This document shows, piece after piece, positions 44,959-53,849 of a DNA stretch of 64,000 nt. The notes under the pieces were generated by a model. That model did not search any database and had not been told where the DNA came from. It saw only the letters and a program-made list of their open reading frames with translations. The first letter of the stretch is position 1. Every line of letters starts with the position of its first letter. The translations under genes and the position numbers were made by a program. This DNA is from Sneathiella chinensis (GTDB lineage: Bacteria; Pseudomonadota; Alphaproteobacteria; Sneathiellales; Sneathiellaceae), in contig NZ_VNWN01000007.1 in assembly GCF_012720115.1 (NCBI RefSeq), positions 248,001-312,000 on the forward strand. Direction: 5' to 3'.

Positions 44959-46014
44959 ATGACAACCACGCCCTCTCCCTCCCTATCCCCCATCAAGGCA
45001 CAGGCAGAAATTCACCACGCTTATCTGCTGGGCCTGCAATTGATGATTTCCACCCGCAAGGGGCCGGATGTAATGGAAGACTGGATGTTCCGCCTGTTCC
45101 GGCGCCAGCATCTGGACAAGTTCCTCAGCAGCTTCGACAAACTGGGCCTTCGAAACGAACCCGATGCGGTGGCCTGCGCCAAGTATCACGTTCTCTCCAA
45201 CTCCATCGGCGGTGTCCCCGTCGAGTATATGGAAGAAAACAGCAAGAAAGCATGGGTCCGCTTCCGCTATCCCCGCTGGATGTATCACGGGGCCACTATC
45301 TGCGGCGTGCCCATTGGCGTCAGCCGGGGGTTCCTGCGCGGCTGGTATGCCCATAACGGTGTGTCCCTCAAGAACCCGCGCCTTGGCTATGTCTGTGTAT
45401 CCGAGGACATGACTGGCGAGTTCGGCTTCTGCGGATATTTCAAGGAATATGACCACGACCTGACGGACGAGGAGCGCCTGCAATTCGCCAAGGGGGAATT
45501 ACCGCCGCCCTTCGATCCGGCCGCCCAACCCGCCCCCCCGGCACAGGAATGGAACGAGGTCCGGCTGGAAAAGGCCAACCGGAACTATGCCATGGATTAT
45601 ATCCGCAACGGGCTTGCCGAACTGGCCGCCGTGATCGGCGCCGAGGAAACCCGCACCCTTGGCGGCCTTGCTGCCCGCCTGATCGGCCTGCAATATTATC
45701 CTGAAACGGCCAAGATCGTGGAAGCAACGGACGGCACCCCGGAAGATGCGGCCCGCTACCTGATGTCCATGATGGAAGGAATGGGTGACGAGGTCCGCCC
45801 CCTGCCCGGCCAGAACGACAATCAGGCCAGCTTTGAGCATACAGGCCTTCGGGTCCTGCGCGGCCTGTCCGGTCAGGACCGGCATATCCTGCTCGCCTGT
45901 TGGAAGGAATTGTGGCTGGGGACCATCCGGTCCCATCGCCAGATGATGACCCTGGATATGGAACAGGTAAATGATGAAAAGCTGGTCTGGACCGTCCGCC
46001 GTCTGACAGCCTGA
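44959..46014 (+). CDS. Unrecognised soluble protein (351 aa)
   Basis: No family recognised. From ATG 44959 (GGAAGG seven bases upstream) it gives 351 residues without signal or membrane helices. An N-terminal helical part (KAQAEIHHAYLLGLQLMISTRKG) leads to a compact region rich in aromatic residues and Gly (about 80-170: WVRFRYPRWMYHGATICGVPIGVSRGFLRGWYAHNG, then GYVCVSEDMTGEFGFCGYFKEY), an acidic and Pro-rich link (about 175-200), and a helical C-terminal half (about 205-351). Several Cys and His are present but no known metal pattern. It lies alone between a hairpin and a convergent gene. Confidence 0.8.
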   Translation: MTTTPSPSLSPIKAQAEIHHAYLLGLQLMISTRKGPDVMEDWMFRLFRRQHLDKFLSSFDKLGLRNEPDAVACAKYHVLSNSIGGVPVEYMEENSKKAWVRFRYPRWMYHGATICGVPIGVSRGFLRGWYAHNGVSLKNPRLGYVCVSEDMTGEFGFCGYFKEYDHDLTDEERLQFAKGELPPPFDPAAQPAPPAQEWNEVRLEKANRNYAMDYIRNGLAELAAVIGAEETRTLGGLAARLIGLQYYPETAKIVEATDGTPEDAARYLMSMMEGMGDEVRPLPGQNDNQASFEHTGLRVLRGLSGQDRHILLACWKELWLGTIRSHRQMMTLDMEQVNDEKLVWTVRRLTA

Positions 46015-46082
46015 GACACCGGGGCGGATGCTCAGATCCGCTGAATTCCGCCCCTGTTCCCTGAATGGCCGCCCTTCAGCCG

Positions 46083-46484
46083 CTAGGAGGCCGCTTCGGC
46101 TTCCGTCGTTTTTCGCCGTCCCGCGGTAAACAGCATCACCGCGAACAGGGCCGTCCCGATAATGGTGACGATTGATCCTGTGGCGACCAGCCCCACATTG
46201 GTCGGATCATCACTGACCACCACCTTGCCTGCCACCAGCAGGACCGCCCCCACCTGATAGACCACCAGTTGCAGCATCCCGAGTTTGGGGCAAGCCACAG
46301 CCGGATACACCGCCAGTATCAGGCCAAACAGGGCCGATACGGCAAACCCCACCAGATTGGCGTGCGCATGCGGATTGGAATATTGAAAATTCTCGGTAAT
46401 GCCGAGCCATGTCCCAAAGATCATACCGCCCAGCAACCATAAAATGGCCAGCCGGATATAGATCAGACCCAGTTTCCGTCCCAT
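46083..46484 (-). CDS. Small four-helix membrane protein with HAHxNLVGF motif
   Basis: The 133-residue product (ATG 46484, GGGGGA upstream) has four predicted helices and a conserved-looking NPHAHANLVGFAVSALFGLI segment (about 36-55). Paired histidines followed by LxGF resemble the haem-ligand helix of cytochrome oxidase subunit I and of small standalone proteins related to it; whether haem is bound here is unknown. It ends with a Lys/Glu/Ala tail. It is a separate short transcript between convergent neighbours. Confidence 0.75.
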   Translation of the reverse strand: MGRKLGLIYIRLAILWLLGGMIFGTWLGITENFQYSNPHAHANLVGFAVSALFGLILAVYPAVACPKLGMLQLVVYQVGAVLLVAGKVVVSDDPTNVGLVATGSIVTIIGTALFAVMLFTAGRRKTTEAEAAS

Positions 46485-46673
46485 TGTCTTTCCCCCTTTT
46501 GCAATCATGCCCTGCGCCCACAATCAAGAATTCCCTAATACACCTATTCCTGAATATGAAAAAGATGTTTTCCGGGGGCCGCGAAAAAAGCACAAGGATG
46601 ATCGGGGGATTGACGGATGGGGATTTCAGGGGCGATGCAGGGCCAACGCAAGGGAGATACAAAAACCGGCCCC

Positions 46674-46706
46674 AAAACGAAAGACGCCCCGGCAATGCGG
46701 GGCGTC
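46674..46706 (-). terminator. Intrinsic terminator of the bamB-der unit
   Basis: Perfect 9-bp stem GACGCCCCG / CGGGGCGTC (46683-46691 and 46698-46706) with a 6-base loop. On the minus strand it is followed by TTTCGTTTT. It lies 20 bases beyond the der stop. Confidence 0.8.
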
Positions 46707-46726
46707 CTGTTCTTTGCAAGGATCGA

Positions 46727-48061
46727 TCAGGTATCCTTGGCGTAGGGGTTCTTGCCGGTGCGCGGCGAAATCCGGATTGGCACCGCCGGCATGTTGAAAT
46801 CCTCTCTCAACCCGTTGATCAGGTAGCGGATATAGGATTCCGGCAGTTCACCCCGTGATGACATGAACAACGAGAAGGTCGGCGGACGGGATTTCACCTG
46901 CGTCATATACCGGATCTTCAGGCGGCGTCCCTTCGCCATTGGCGGCGGATGCTTCTCAAGCATATGTTCCAGCCAGCGGTTCAGCTGCGAAGTGCTGATC
47001 CGCTTGTTCCACAGGCGGTAAACCTCGATCACCTGCGGCAGCAGTTTTTCAAGCCCCCGGCCCGTCAATGCGGACAGGGTGACCACCGGAACCCCGCGCA
47101 CCTGCGGCAGGGAAATTTCCAGCTTCTCGCGGATTTGCTTCAACATGGCCTGCCGGTCCTTGACCACATCCCATTTGTTGACAGCAACCACAAGGCCGCG
47201 CCCTTCCTCGATCACGTGGGCGGCAATGGTCAGGTCCTGCTTCTCGAAGGAGACATCCGCATCGACAACCAGAACGACCACCTCGGCCATCTTGATCACC
47301 CGCAGACTGTCCGCAACGGACAGTTTCTCCAGCTTTTGCTGAACCCGTGCGCGGCGGCGGATACCCGCCGTGTCCACCAGCTTGATCTTCTGGCCGTCAA
47401 ATTCCCATTCAACGGAAATGGCGTCCCGTGTCACACCGGCCTCGGGGCCGGTCAGCAGGCGTTCCTCGCCGATGATCTTGTTGACCAGTGTGGATTTACC
47501 CGCGTTCGGGCGGCCCACAATGGCCAGCGCCAGCGGCCGGTCCTTGGCGGCGATTTCCGGCTCGATCTCCCGCTCATAAGGCAGCAGCGCATCGAACAGT
47601 TCGCCCATGCCATCGCCATGCTCTGCAGACAACGGTAACGGATCGCCCAAACCCAGCTTGTACGCGGGAAAGAGTTCCGACTCGGCCTGTTTGCCCTCGC
47701 ATTTGTTGGCGACAAGGATCACCGGCACATCGGATTTCCGCAGCCAGTTGGCAAAATGCGAATCCAGCGGCGTGATACCCGCCCGGGCATCAAACAGCAT
47801 CAGGGCCACATCCGCCTCTTCCAGCGCCATTTCCGTCTGGCGTCGCATCCGTCCTTCAAGGCTGTCGTCGAACGCCTCTTCCAGACCGGCGGTGTCGATC
47901 ACCTTGAATTTAAGCGAGCCGATCCGGGCGTCCCCTTCACGACGATCCCGGGTCACGCCCGGCGTATCGTCCACCAACGCCAGTCGTTTCCCGACCAGAC
48001 GGTTGAACAGGGTCGACTTTCCCACATTGGGTCGGCCAATGATTGCAACTGTAAAAGACAT
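46727..48061 (-). CDS. der: Ribosome-biogenesis GTPase Der (EngA)
   Basis: Der is a tandem GTPase needed for 50S assembly. The 444-residue product has two full G domains: [22 protein letters not shown] and NKCEG in the first (about 1-165), [16 protein letters not shown] and NKWD in the second (about 175-345), then a KH-like C-terminal domain. It follows bamB by nine bases. The bamB-der pairing is widely conserved. Confidence 0.97.
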   Translation of the reverse strand: MSFTVAIIGRPNVGKSTLFNRLVGKRLALVDDTPGVTRDRREGDARIGSLKFKVIDTAGLEEAFDDSLEGRMRRQTEMALEEADVALMLFDARAGITPLDSHFANWLRKSDVPVILVANKCEGKQAESELFPAYKLGLGDPLPLSAEHGDGMGELFDALLPYEREIEPEIAAKDRPLALAIVGRPNAGKSTLVNKIIGEERLLTGPEAGVTRDAISVEWEFDGQKIKLVDTAGIRRRARVQQKLEKLSVADSLRVIKMAEVVVLVVDADVSFEKQDLTIAAHVIEEGRGLVVAVNKWDVVKDRQAMLKQIREKLEISLPQVRGVPVVTLSALTGRGLEKLLPQVIEVYRLWNKRISTSQLNRWLEHMLEKHPPPMAKGRRLKIRYMTQVKSRPPTFSLFMSSRGELPESYIRYLINGLREDFNMPAVPIRISPRTGKNPYAKDT

Positions 48062-48070
48062 TTTTATAAA

Positions 48071-49426
48071 CTAGCGATATGCCACCAACTGGGCATCGTC
48101 CGTTAAGACAAACAACATTCCCCCCGCGACGACGGGCGCAATAGAGGCGTTGTCAGAGAGTTCCACTTTCCCCAGAATTTTACCGTCATAGGGGGAAACA
48201 GACACCGCAATACCGTAATTGGACACCAAAATCAAACGATCACTTGCAAGAATGGGCCCTGCCCACACAATCAGGCCTGATTTTTCTTCCGGGTCCTCGA
48301 ATTTACCCAGCGGACGGACCCAGCGAATCAGGCCGTTGCTGCGGGAAAGACAGACCAACTCACCGTCCGTTGTCACCACATAGATAAAGTCGCCCACAAC
48401 CCACGGGGTCTGTGTGGTTGAGATTTCCTGCACCCATTTACGGTTACCGGAGCGCAAGTCAATGCCCACCATCCGGCCGGAATAACTGGCCGCGAACACC
48501 ATGCCGCGATCGATTACCGGGAAACCGACAATATCGGAAATGGAAGACAGGGAGCTGTACCGGCGACGAGCCTGCAACTGGTCGGACCATGCCTGCTCTC
48601 CGTTGTCAGCCCGAAGGGCATAGAGCTCACCTGATGAGAACGGCACAACCACCGTGCCGCTGCTAACGGCCGGGCTGGCCGCGCCCAGAAGGCCGGTAAT
48701 TTCCATGCCCCCTTCATAGGACCATTCCACCTCACCGGTCAGCACATCAAGGGCAAACACCCGGCTGTCATAGGTAACGACGAAAACATGCCCTTCGGCG
48801 ATGGTCGGGGCGGAACGGATGGGCGCGCCGATATCCTGTTTCCAGTACATCCCGCCACTTTCCGGATCAAGGGAATAGACCTCGCCATAGGAGGTTGACG
48901 CAAAAACCCGGCCATATTCAGCGGAAACCCCACCGCCAACGACGCCATCCTCTTCCCCGCGCGGGGTCAGGTTGACGGCCCACAATTTCTTGCCATCTTC
49001 CTGCGAGAAGGCGCGAACCCGGCTTTCACTGTCCATGGCAAACACGCGGCCATCGGCAATGACCGGCGCGGTTGTCACCCGGTTTTCATCATCGGACCCC
49101 TGCCCGATACTGACGCGCCAGACCTCGTTCAGGTCATCGGCCAGTGTCAGGTGGTGCATGGCATGGCTGGCCGTTCCGCCGGATTGGGGCCAGTTCTCGT
49201 TCACGTAAGGCCCGGGCAGCCGAACGGTCAGGTCGGACAGACCTTCATCCGGCTCCAGCGACTGTTCCAGCGCCAGAATGGAAATCCGCTCCCCCGGCAG
49301 CGGCGGTGCTTGCGCCTCGCCCAGCCAGTCAGGCAGCATTTCACAGGCTGAAAGCACGATCAGCATTCCGCCGATCGATGCTGTTTTTACGGCATAAGCG
49401 ACTGTTTTCTTCACCACAGGCCCCAC
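48071..49426 (-). CDS. bamB: Outer-membrane assembly lipoprotein BamB
   Basis: BamB is an eight-bladed PQQ-like beta-propeller that supports BamA in folding outer-membrane proteins. The 451-residue product has a lipoprotein signal with lipobox LSAC (Cys28), then repeated blade motifs (AMDSESRVRAFSQEDGKKLWAVNL, SLDPESGGMYWKQDIG, ALDVLTGEVEWSYEGG and others). The start is a GTG: 49426, 49417 and 49414 are all possible; the last gives a neat MKKT signal. It is between the YfgM-like gene and der, a conserved order. Confidence 0.94.
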   Translation of the reverse strand: MGPVVKKTVAYAVKTASIGGMLIVLSACEMLPDWLGEAQAPPLPGERISILALEQSLEPDEGLSDLTVRLPGPYVNENWPQSGGTASHAMHHLTLADDLNEVWRVSIGQGSDDENRVTTAPVIADGRVFAMDSESRVRAFSQEDGKKLWAVNLTPRGEEDGVVGGGVSAEYGRVFASTSYGEVYSLDPESGGMYWKQDIGAPIRSAPTIAEGHVFVVTYDSRVFALDVLTGEVEWSYEGGMEITGLLGAASPAVSSGTVVVPFSSGELYALRADNGEQAWSDQLQARRRYSSLSSISDIVGFPVIDRGMVFAASYSGRMVGIDLRSGNRKWVQEISTTQTPWVVGDFIYVVTTDGELVCLSRSNGLIRWVRPLGKFEDPEEKSGLIVWAGPILASDRLILVSNYGIAVSVSPYDGKILGKVELSDNASIAPVVAGGMLFVLTDDAQLVAYR

Positions 49427-49470
49427 TCTTCAATTCATGCTCTGCATAACCGTCCCGGTCCGGGACAGGC

Positions 49471-50118
49471 TTACCCCTCGGCGATTGCCTTCAGGACCTC
49501 TTCCGCCCGTGCCTTGACACCTTGCGGTGCGGCGGCATCCTCTTTCAGTGCGGACAGAAGGCGACGCGCCTCGTCCCGGTTGCCATCCTTCAAATAGCTG
49601 AGGGCAACAATCTCCTGCGCACTGGCAAAGAAAACACTGCCCGGCTCGGTCAGGCCCTCGACGCGGGATCGCACATCGTCCGTGCTGCCGTTATCCAGCA
49701 GGTAATAGGCGGCCAGAATACGGGCAAGGCTGGAAAACTCCTTGCCCACTTCGCTATCGGCGGCCAGCGCATCATACACGTCCAGCGCCTCGGCGCCCTT
49801 GCCAGCGGACATCAGGGCCTCTGCCTGACGCAGGCGGGCCAGACCCCGGTAGCCGTCATTGCCGTTTTCGGCCAGATCCGCAAAGGCCGCACTGGCATCC
49901 TCGAATTTCTTGTCAGCAAGAAACACGGTGGCTTCATAGAACTGGTCGCCCTGCGCAGTTGCCTCGGACTGGCGATAATTCTGCCACCCGACCACAGCCG
50001 CCGTTGCCGCGACAATCAGGATAGAACCGCCAATGACAAAATTACCGTACTTCTTCCACAGTTGAAGGGACTTGTCTTTGCGGACTTCCTCGTCCACTTC
50101 GCTGAAAATATCGGACAC
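49471..50118 (-). CDS. YfgM-like TPR membrane protein
   Basis: YfgM-type proteins are single-span inner-membrane TPR proteins linked to the periplasmic chaperone network and to SecYEG. The 215-residue product begins SDIFSEVDEEVRKDKSLQLWKKYG (cytoplasmic), has a membrane helix (about 25-45) and TPR-like helical repeats (about 55-200) with Ala-rich packing. The start is probably GTG 50118, because GGAG is six bases upstream and the family begins at exactly this SDIF sequence; an upstream reading frame to 50214 would add 32 unrelated residues. It neighbours bamB as usual. Confidence 0.88.
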   Translation of the reverse strand: MSDIFSEVDEEVRKDKSLQLWKKYGNFVIGGSILIVAATAAVVGWQNYRQSEATAQGDQFYEATVFLADKKFEDASAAFADLAENGNDGYRGLARLRQAEALMSAGKGAEALDVYDALAADSEVGKEFSSLARILAAYYLLDNGSTDDVRSRVEGLTEPGSVFFASAQEIVALSYLKDGNRDEARRLLSALKEDAAAPQGVKARAEEVLKAIAEG

Positions 50119-50283
50119 AAAAAACTCCAGTATCGCTTGAATTTGCGGGATAAAATAAACCGCCTGATATGCAATGGCAAACACTGATCCTGTGGTGCCC
50201 GACAATTTCGACATAAAAAAGGCGATTTTACCTGTAGGCTAGTCGCACAAAACCGATTTCCAGCGAGGGGGAGACGAAAAACA

Positions 50284-50463
50284 ATGGAAGAACATCAGGT
50301 TTTGCGGCTGGTTGCCCTGATCATGGTCGCGTTTCTAGTCTTGCCCGGCGTTCTTTACTATGCCCGCCGCTCCAGCCGGCAGGCCCTGCTGCGAAGCATC
50401 GCCCTGTGGCTCGCCATCGCCTTCGGCGCGTCCATCCTCTATACCCTTCTCGGACCTCTTTGA
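50284..50463 (+). CDS. Small two-helix membrane protein (59 aa)
   Basis: Short gene with GGGGGAGA about 10 bases before the ATG. The product has two membrane helices (about 8-26 and 38-57) joined by a very basic loop (YYARRSSRQALLRS). The second helix, RQALLRSIALWLAIAF, resembles the membrane anchor that precedes the TIGR02281-type retropepsin-like aspartic protease domain in alphaproteobacteria, but no protease domain follows; the frame stops at TGA 50461. It could be a stand-alone anchor protein or the remnant of such a protease gene. Divergent from the YfgM-like gene. Confidence 0.65.
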   Translation: MEEHQVLRLVALIMVAFLVLPGVLYYARRSSRQALLRSIALWLAIAFGASILYTLLGPL

Positions 50464-51372
50464 TCCTCCCGCGCCGCTGCCATACCGCGCAACGCCATAC
50501 CTCGCCATACCCACGCCCCATGGCCGGTAAAAGCGACCAAAGACAACAACACCCGCACCGGCCTCCTGAAGCCGCCCCCTTTTCCGGGCCAGCGGCTTGG
50601 AAAAGCGCCTTGGGAAAGCGGCTCGCGAAGACGGGAACCTGACAGGAAGGCGGAAAGAACTTGCATAAAGGCAGTTACGACAAACCGGTTGAGCGTGGCG
50701 GAACGACTTCGATAAAATGATTAAGGGAGGAGCGGCGCAGGTAAGGTGTAGCCAATGAATTGCGTCGATGGAGTGCGGAATCAACTGGTCAAGACAGAGG
50801 ATGCAGGACTAGGGGTGCGGGACGGAGGGAGATGGGAGATGGGAGACAGAAGATAGAGCAACTCCCCATGGGGTGGACGCGTCAAACTTCGTCCGAGGGC
50901 TCCTCCCTGGGCGTGCAAAAGATTTTCGAAACCCCTCACCCTGAAACAGGCGTGAAGCGGTTTTTCAACCTCCGCGGTGCCAATTCACCTTCACCAGACG
51001 GGATGTCCTTGTTTTCCGCGCGGCGCCGAAATGGGCGTCCTCAAAATTTCATCCATATATCCGGTCTGCACCCCGCACCCATGGCACGACATGCACTTGG
51101 CATCGTTATGATTGGCTTTTGTGCCCCGGAAATCCTCGGAAAACTGCCTTTCCGTAACCGAAAAACAACCCCGAACCGGAACATCAGCCAATGACTAATA
51201 TATGGCATAAAACCGCGAAAATTTCAAGCATATCATGCCCTCAAAATAAACATCTCCCACCGCCAATCCGGCCCCGATGAATGTTTACTTTAATTTCATG
51301 ACTTTAACGGAATACCGGCCACGCTGGACATCCCCGCCACCAGTCAATTCGACTGACACGGCATGAACGCAC
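50464..51372 (+). other. 909-base stretch without a convincing gene
   Basis: The longest gene-poor stretch in the window. Open frames exist on both strands but none has a plausible ribosome-binding site with family-like sequence. It holds a purine-rich 7-bp triple repeat, a GC-rich left half and an AT-richer right half (from about 51190), after which coding composition also changes. No tRNA, integrase or clear attachment-site repeat was found. It marks the border between core genes and the accessory region. Confidence 0.6.
50827..50847 (+). repeat. Three tandem 7-bp purine repeats
   Basis: GGGAGAT, GGGAGAT and GGGAGAC in direct succession within an all-purine-rich tract (about 50817-50855). 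A short simple repeat in the gene-poor border region; no function visible. Confidence 0.7.
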
Positions 51373-53709
51373 TCACCGACCATGACATTTCTTATACTTT
51401 ACACCACTACCGCAGGGACACGGACTATTTCGCCCGACCTTCTTTCTTTTAACGGGCGAGAAGGTTTCGGTTGAGCGGTTAAGCTTGATCAATCGGTCCG
51501 ACCTCGCCATTCTCATTGCATCTTCGTAGATATGGGTGTTTCCCCCCGTCTTCCCTGCAGGTATGCGGACTTCGAAAGCCTCTGCCCGACGATAAACTCC
51601 ATCAACCTCTACTTCTGCAACAAGCCCGACAACTTTAGAAGCCTTGGTAGCAAGTGCAACTGCACTAGCCTTATCGTTGACCTGAGGCCAATCAATCTGG
51701 TGGCCAGACTTCTGCAACCAAACAAAAAGTGGCTCCCCCTCACCATAGAGAGTAAAATAACAAAAAGGATGCTGCTCCAAGGTTTGACGAAAATCACATA
51801 ACATTTTTGCGAAGTTATTGCGCCCCCCCTCCCCCAGATCACGAATATGGCTTTCCGCTTCAAGCCACCCCGGATATCGAGTGGCGTCCAGTGCCCCAAG
51901 CAACTTCCGCATCTCTTCCGGGATGTCCTGTGTTGGAAAAGATTCATTTTTCCAATTCATTCCCTCGAAAGCCTTATCAACGATATCGCTCATACCATCC
52001 AAGAAAAGCATGTTCGCTTTACCCGCCCCTAACATCCTGTCAAGGTCCAGATCGAAGCGATTTTGCATCAAGTATCCACCTAGGTGATCAAACTCGTCGT
52101 AGAGACGAACCCCCTTCATCCCTGCCAAGTTTTGCCGAACCTCCATATAATGAATGAACTCGCCGGGTGTCGGCAAAAGTCGCTTGAGCACGAACAAATC
52201 GTCAATTGAAAGTGAAACGAAGGCATGCTTGCCAAGTAGAGGACCAACCTGCGGCAATTCCTTGCAATACGTGGAGAAGGGCGAGAATGACTCGACCGTT
52301 AACCCAACTGGCACCATCACACGGTAGTCCGCGCAGCGTACATTCGCACACTTTTGGTATTTTCCCGCCACGAAGTGATAGAGAGGCACTTCATCTGCAG
52401 AATTTAGATAATTGAAGAATCGCTCACACTGCTTGTATGCCTTCAGAAACAAGTCCTGTACGGACTGAGCGTGACGGTCAAAATCAAGTGCTGGCGACGC
52501 AATGGTGGCAGCGGCGCCAGCCTTGGCTTCAACTAAGAACAACACGTCATCAATCAAGATGAGTGTATCATTTTCCGACCACTGCTTGCTGATCGGATCC
52601 TTGTAGTACACCTCCTGCAGAACCGTCGCTCCCGGAAGCTGGGCGGACAGAATGTCGACAAAGGCAGCTTCGCTCATCGCCTTTTGGCGCTCCTCGAAGG
52701 TCTTTTTGTAATCCGGCTTTCGTTGAAGGAGGTTATAGAGGAGTGCACGATATCCCGCATCGCGCGCAAAACAGAAGTCTAACGCGTAGTAATCTGACCC
52801 AATCTGAATTAGGGGTTTCTTACGTGCTGGCAGTGTCCGATAGGGTGTCCCTACAAAATCCCCCGCTGCAAAAAACTCGGTATCTTCTCCGCGCCGGTAC
52901 GACAAGTCCGCTAAAAGCGTTGATGGTAACTTCGTGTGACGACTTACATTAGCAACTCCACCGCGAAACATATCATCGATCGCCTCCTCGACCGCTTTTG
53001 AGTGTTCCGGATTGGACGCTTCCCAAACCTCAACAACGTCTTCCATAGACTTGCCTTGCGCTAGAGAAAAGGCTTGCACTGCCTTACAATCCTCCATAGC
53101 CACTGTTGCAGCATCCAAAATTCCGGAGCGCATGGATTCGGCCATCTCTTGAAAGCCTTCTGCAACCTCTGCAGAACCAATACCGTACACTTCCTCCAAG
53201 ACATCATTGTGAGGAGCTAGAACGTAATTATAGAACTCACCCTCCAAAACTTGATAACGATTTCCACGAATTGTGAGCCAAGCAGATTTCGCGTGAAATT
53301 CGATTTTGGCTGTACTAGGGCCAAAGATACCACCTCTAGCATCTGCGGAAGTGGCCATAGCAAAGACTATGGCCTGCTCTCTCAATTTTATACCAAGTTC
53401 AAGTAGTTGATTGCACCGGGCTTCATCGAATATCATATCTACAGGCTCCGCGTCAGATGCCAGAACCGCGTGTACGTATTCAAGTAAGAACTGTGTTTGG
53501 TTTTTTAAATCGCTAGGGGAGTTCAAATGCTGTTGCCCTTTGGGGGCGTATCCAGTTTCCTTCGGCTCTATCAGTAGCTGAGCGTAGATATAGCCGAGCA
53601 AATCAAGCGGAGGTATTGAGACAATCAACTCACGCATTTCGGCTGCAATGACTTCCATATTTTTTAACGAAGAAGTCGCAGCCAACTTTCTATTTTCTTC
53701 TCCATACAT
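51373..53709 (-). CDS. Large SEC-C protein with PD-(D/E)XK nuclease-like motif
   Basis: The 778-residue protein belongs to no family I can name. In its middle (about 350-400) it has a restriction-endonuclease-like signature: Glu366, then Asp381 (ENDTLILID), a hydrophobic strand and Glu394-Ala-Lys396 (FLVEAKAG). The C-terminus is a SEC-C zinc motif, GRNSPCPCGSGVKYKKCHGR (759-778). The N-terminal 300 residues are helical and acidic. No signal peptide or membrane helix. ATG 53709 has GAGG upstream. Base composition is more AT-rich than the flanking genes, which suggests transfer. A nuclease role, perhaps in defence, is inference from the motif and island-like setting. Confidence 0.8.
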   Translation of the reverse strand: MYGEENRKLAATSSLKNMEVIAAEMRELIVSIPPLDLLGYIYAQLLIEPKETGYAPKGQQHLNSPSDLKNQTQFLLEYVHAVLASDAEPVDMIFDEARCNQLLELGIKLREQAIVFAMATSADARGGIFGPSTAKIEFHAKSAWLTIRGNRYQVLEGEFYNYVLAPHNDVLEEVYGIGSAEVAEGFQEMAESMRSGILDAATVAMEDCKAVQAFSLAQGKSMEDVVEVWEASNPEHSKAVEEAIDDMFRGGVANVSRHTKLPSTLLADLSYRRGEDTEFFAAGDFVGTPYRTLPARKKPLIQIGSDYYALDFCFARDAGYRALLYNLLQRKPDYKKTFEERQKAMSEAAFVDILSAQLPGATVLQEVYYKDPISKQWSENDTLILIDDVLFLVEAKAGAAATIASPALDFDRHAQSVQDLFLKAYKQCERFFNYLNSADEVPLYHFVAGKYQKCANVRCADYRVMVPVGLTVESFSPFSTYCKELPQVGPLLGKHAFVSLSIDDLFVLKRLLPTPGEFIHYMEVRQNLAGMKGVRLYDEFDHLGGYLMQNRFDLDLDRMLGAGKANMLFLDGMSDIVDKAFEGMNWKNESFPTQDIPEEMRKLLGALDATRYPGWLEAESHIRDLGEGGRNNFAKMLCDFRQTLEQHPFCYFTLYGEGEPLFVWLQKSGHQIDWPQVNDKASAVALATKASKVVGLVAEVEVDGVYRRAEAFEVRIPAGKTGGNTHIYEDAMRMARSDRLIKLNRSTETFSPVKRKKVGRNSPCPCGSGVKYKKCHGR

Positions 53710-53849
53710 TTATACCTCACTATTCTTCTGGGGCTCTTGATTCTTATTTGTAATCATAAATATCAAATCACTTACAAACTTCCTCCAAAACATCTCCGAA
53801 ACTCCTAGAATTAGCTTGCCCCGACTGTCCTCCTAAGGCCCCACCCCCG

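Noticed and set aside
50335-50784. Minus-strand frame of 149 codons in the gene-poor border
   Set aside because: Low-complexity Gly/Arg/Ala-rich translation, overlaps the better supported 59-codon gene on the other strand, no family-like sequence.
50991-51191. Minus-strand frame of 66 codons with a CMSCH sequence like a cytochrome c haem site
   Set aside because: No ribosome-binding site, no signal peptide, no further cytochrome features; a single CxxCH in a gene-poor stretch is likely chance.
50760-51194. Plus-strand frame of 144 codons in the gene-poor border
   Set aside because: Runs through the purine repeat, no plausible start signal and no domain-like pattern.
53710-53849. 140-base gap between the giant operon and the SEC-C gene, examined for a terminator and promoter
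   Set aside because: AT-rich, with a good GAGG site for the SEC-C gene, but no stable hairpin with T-tract and no convincing promoter hexamer pair.
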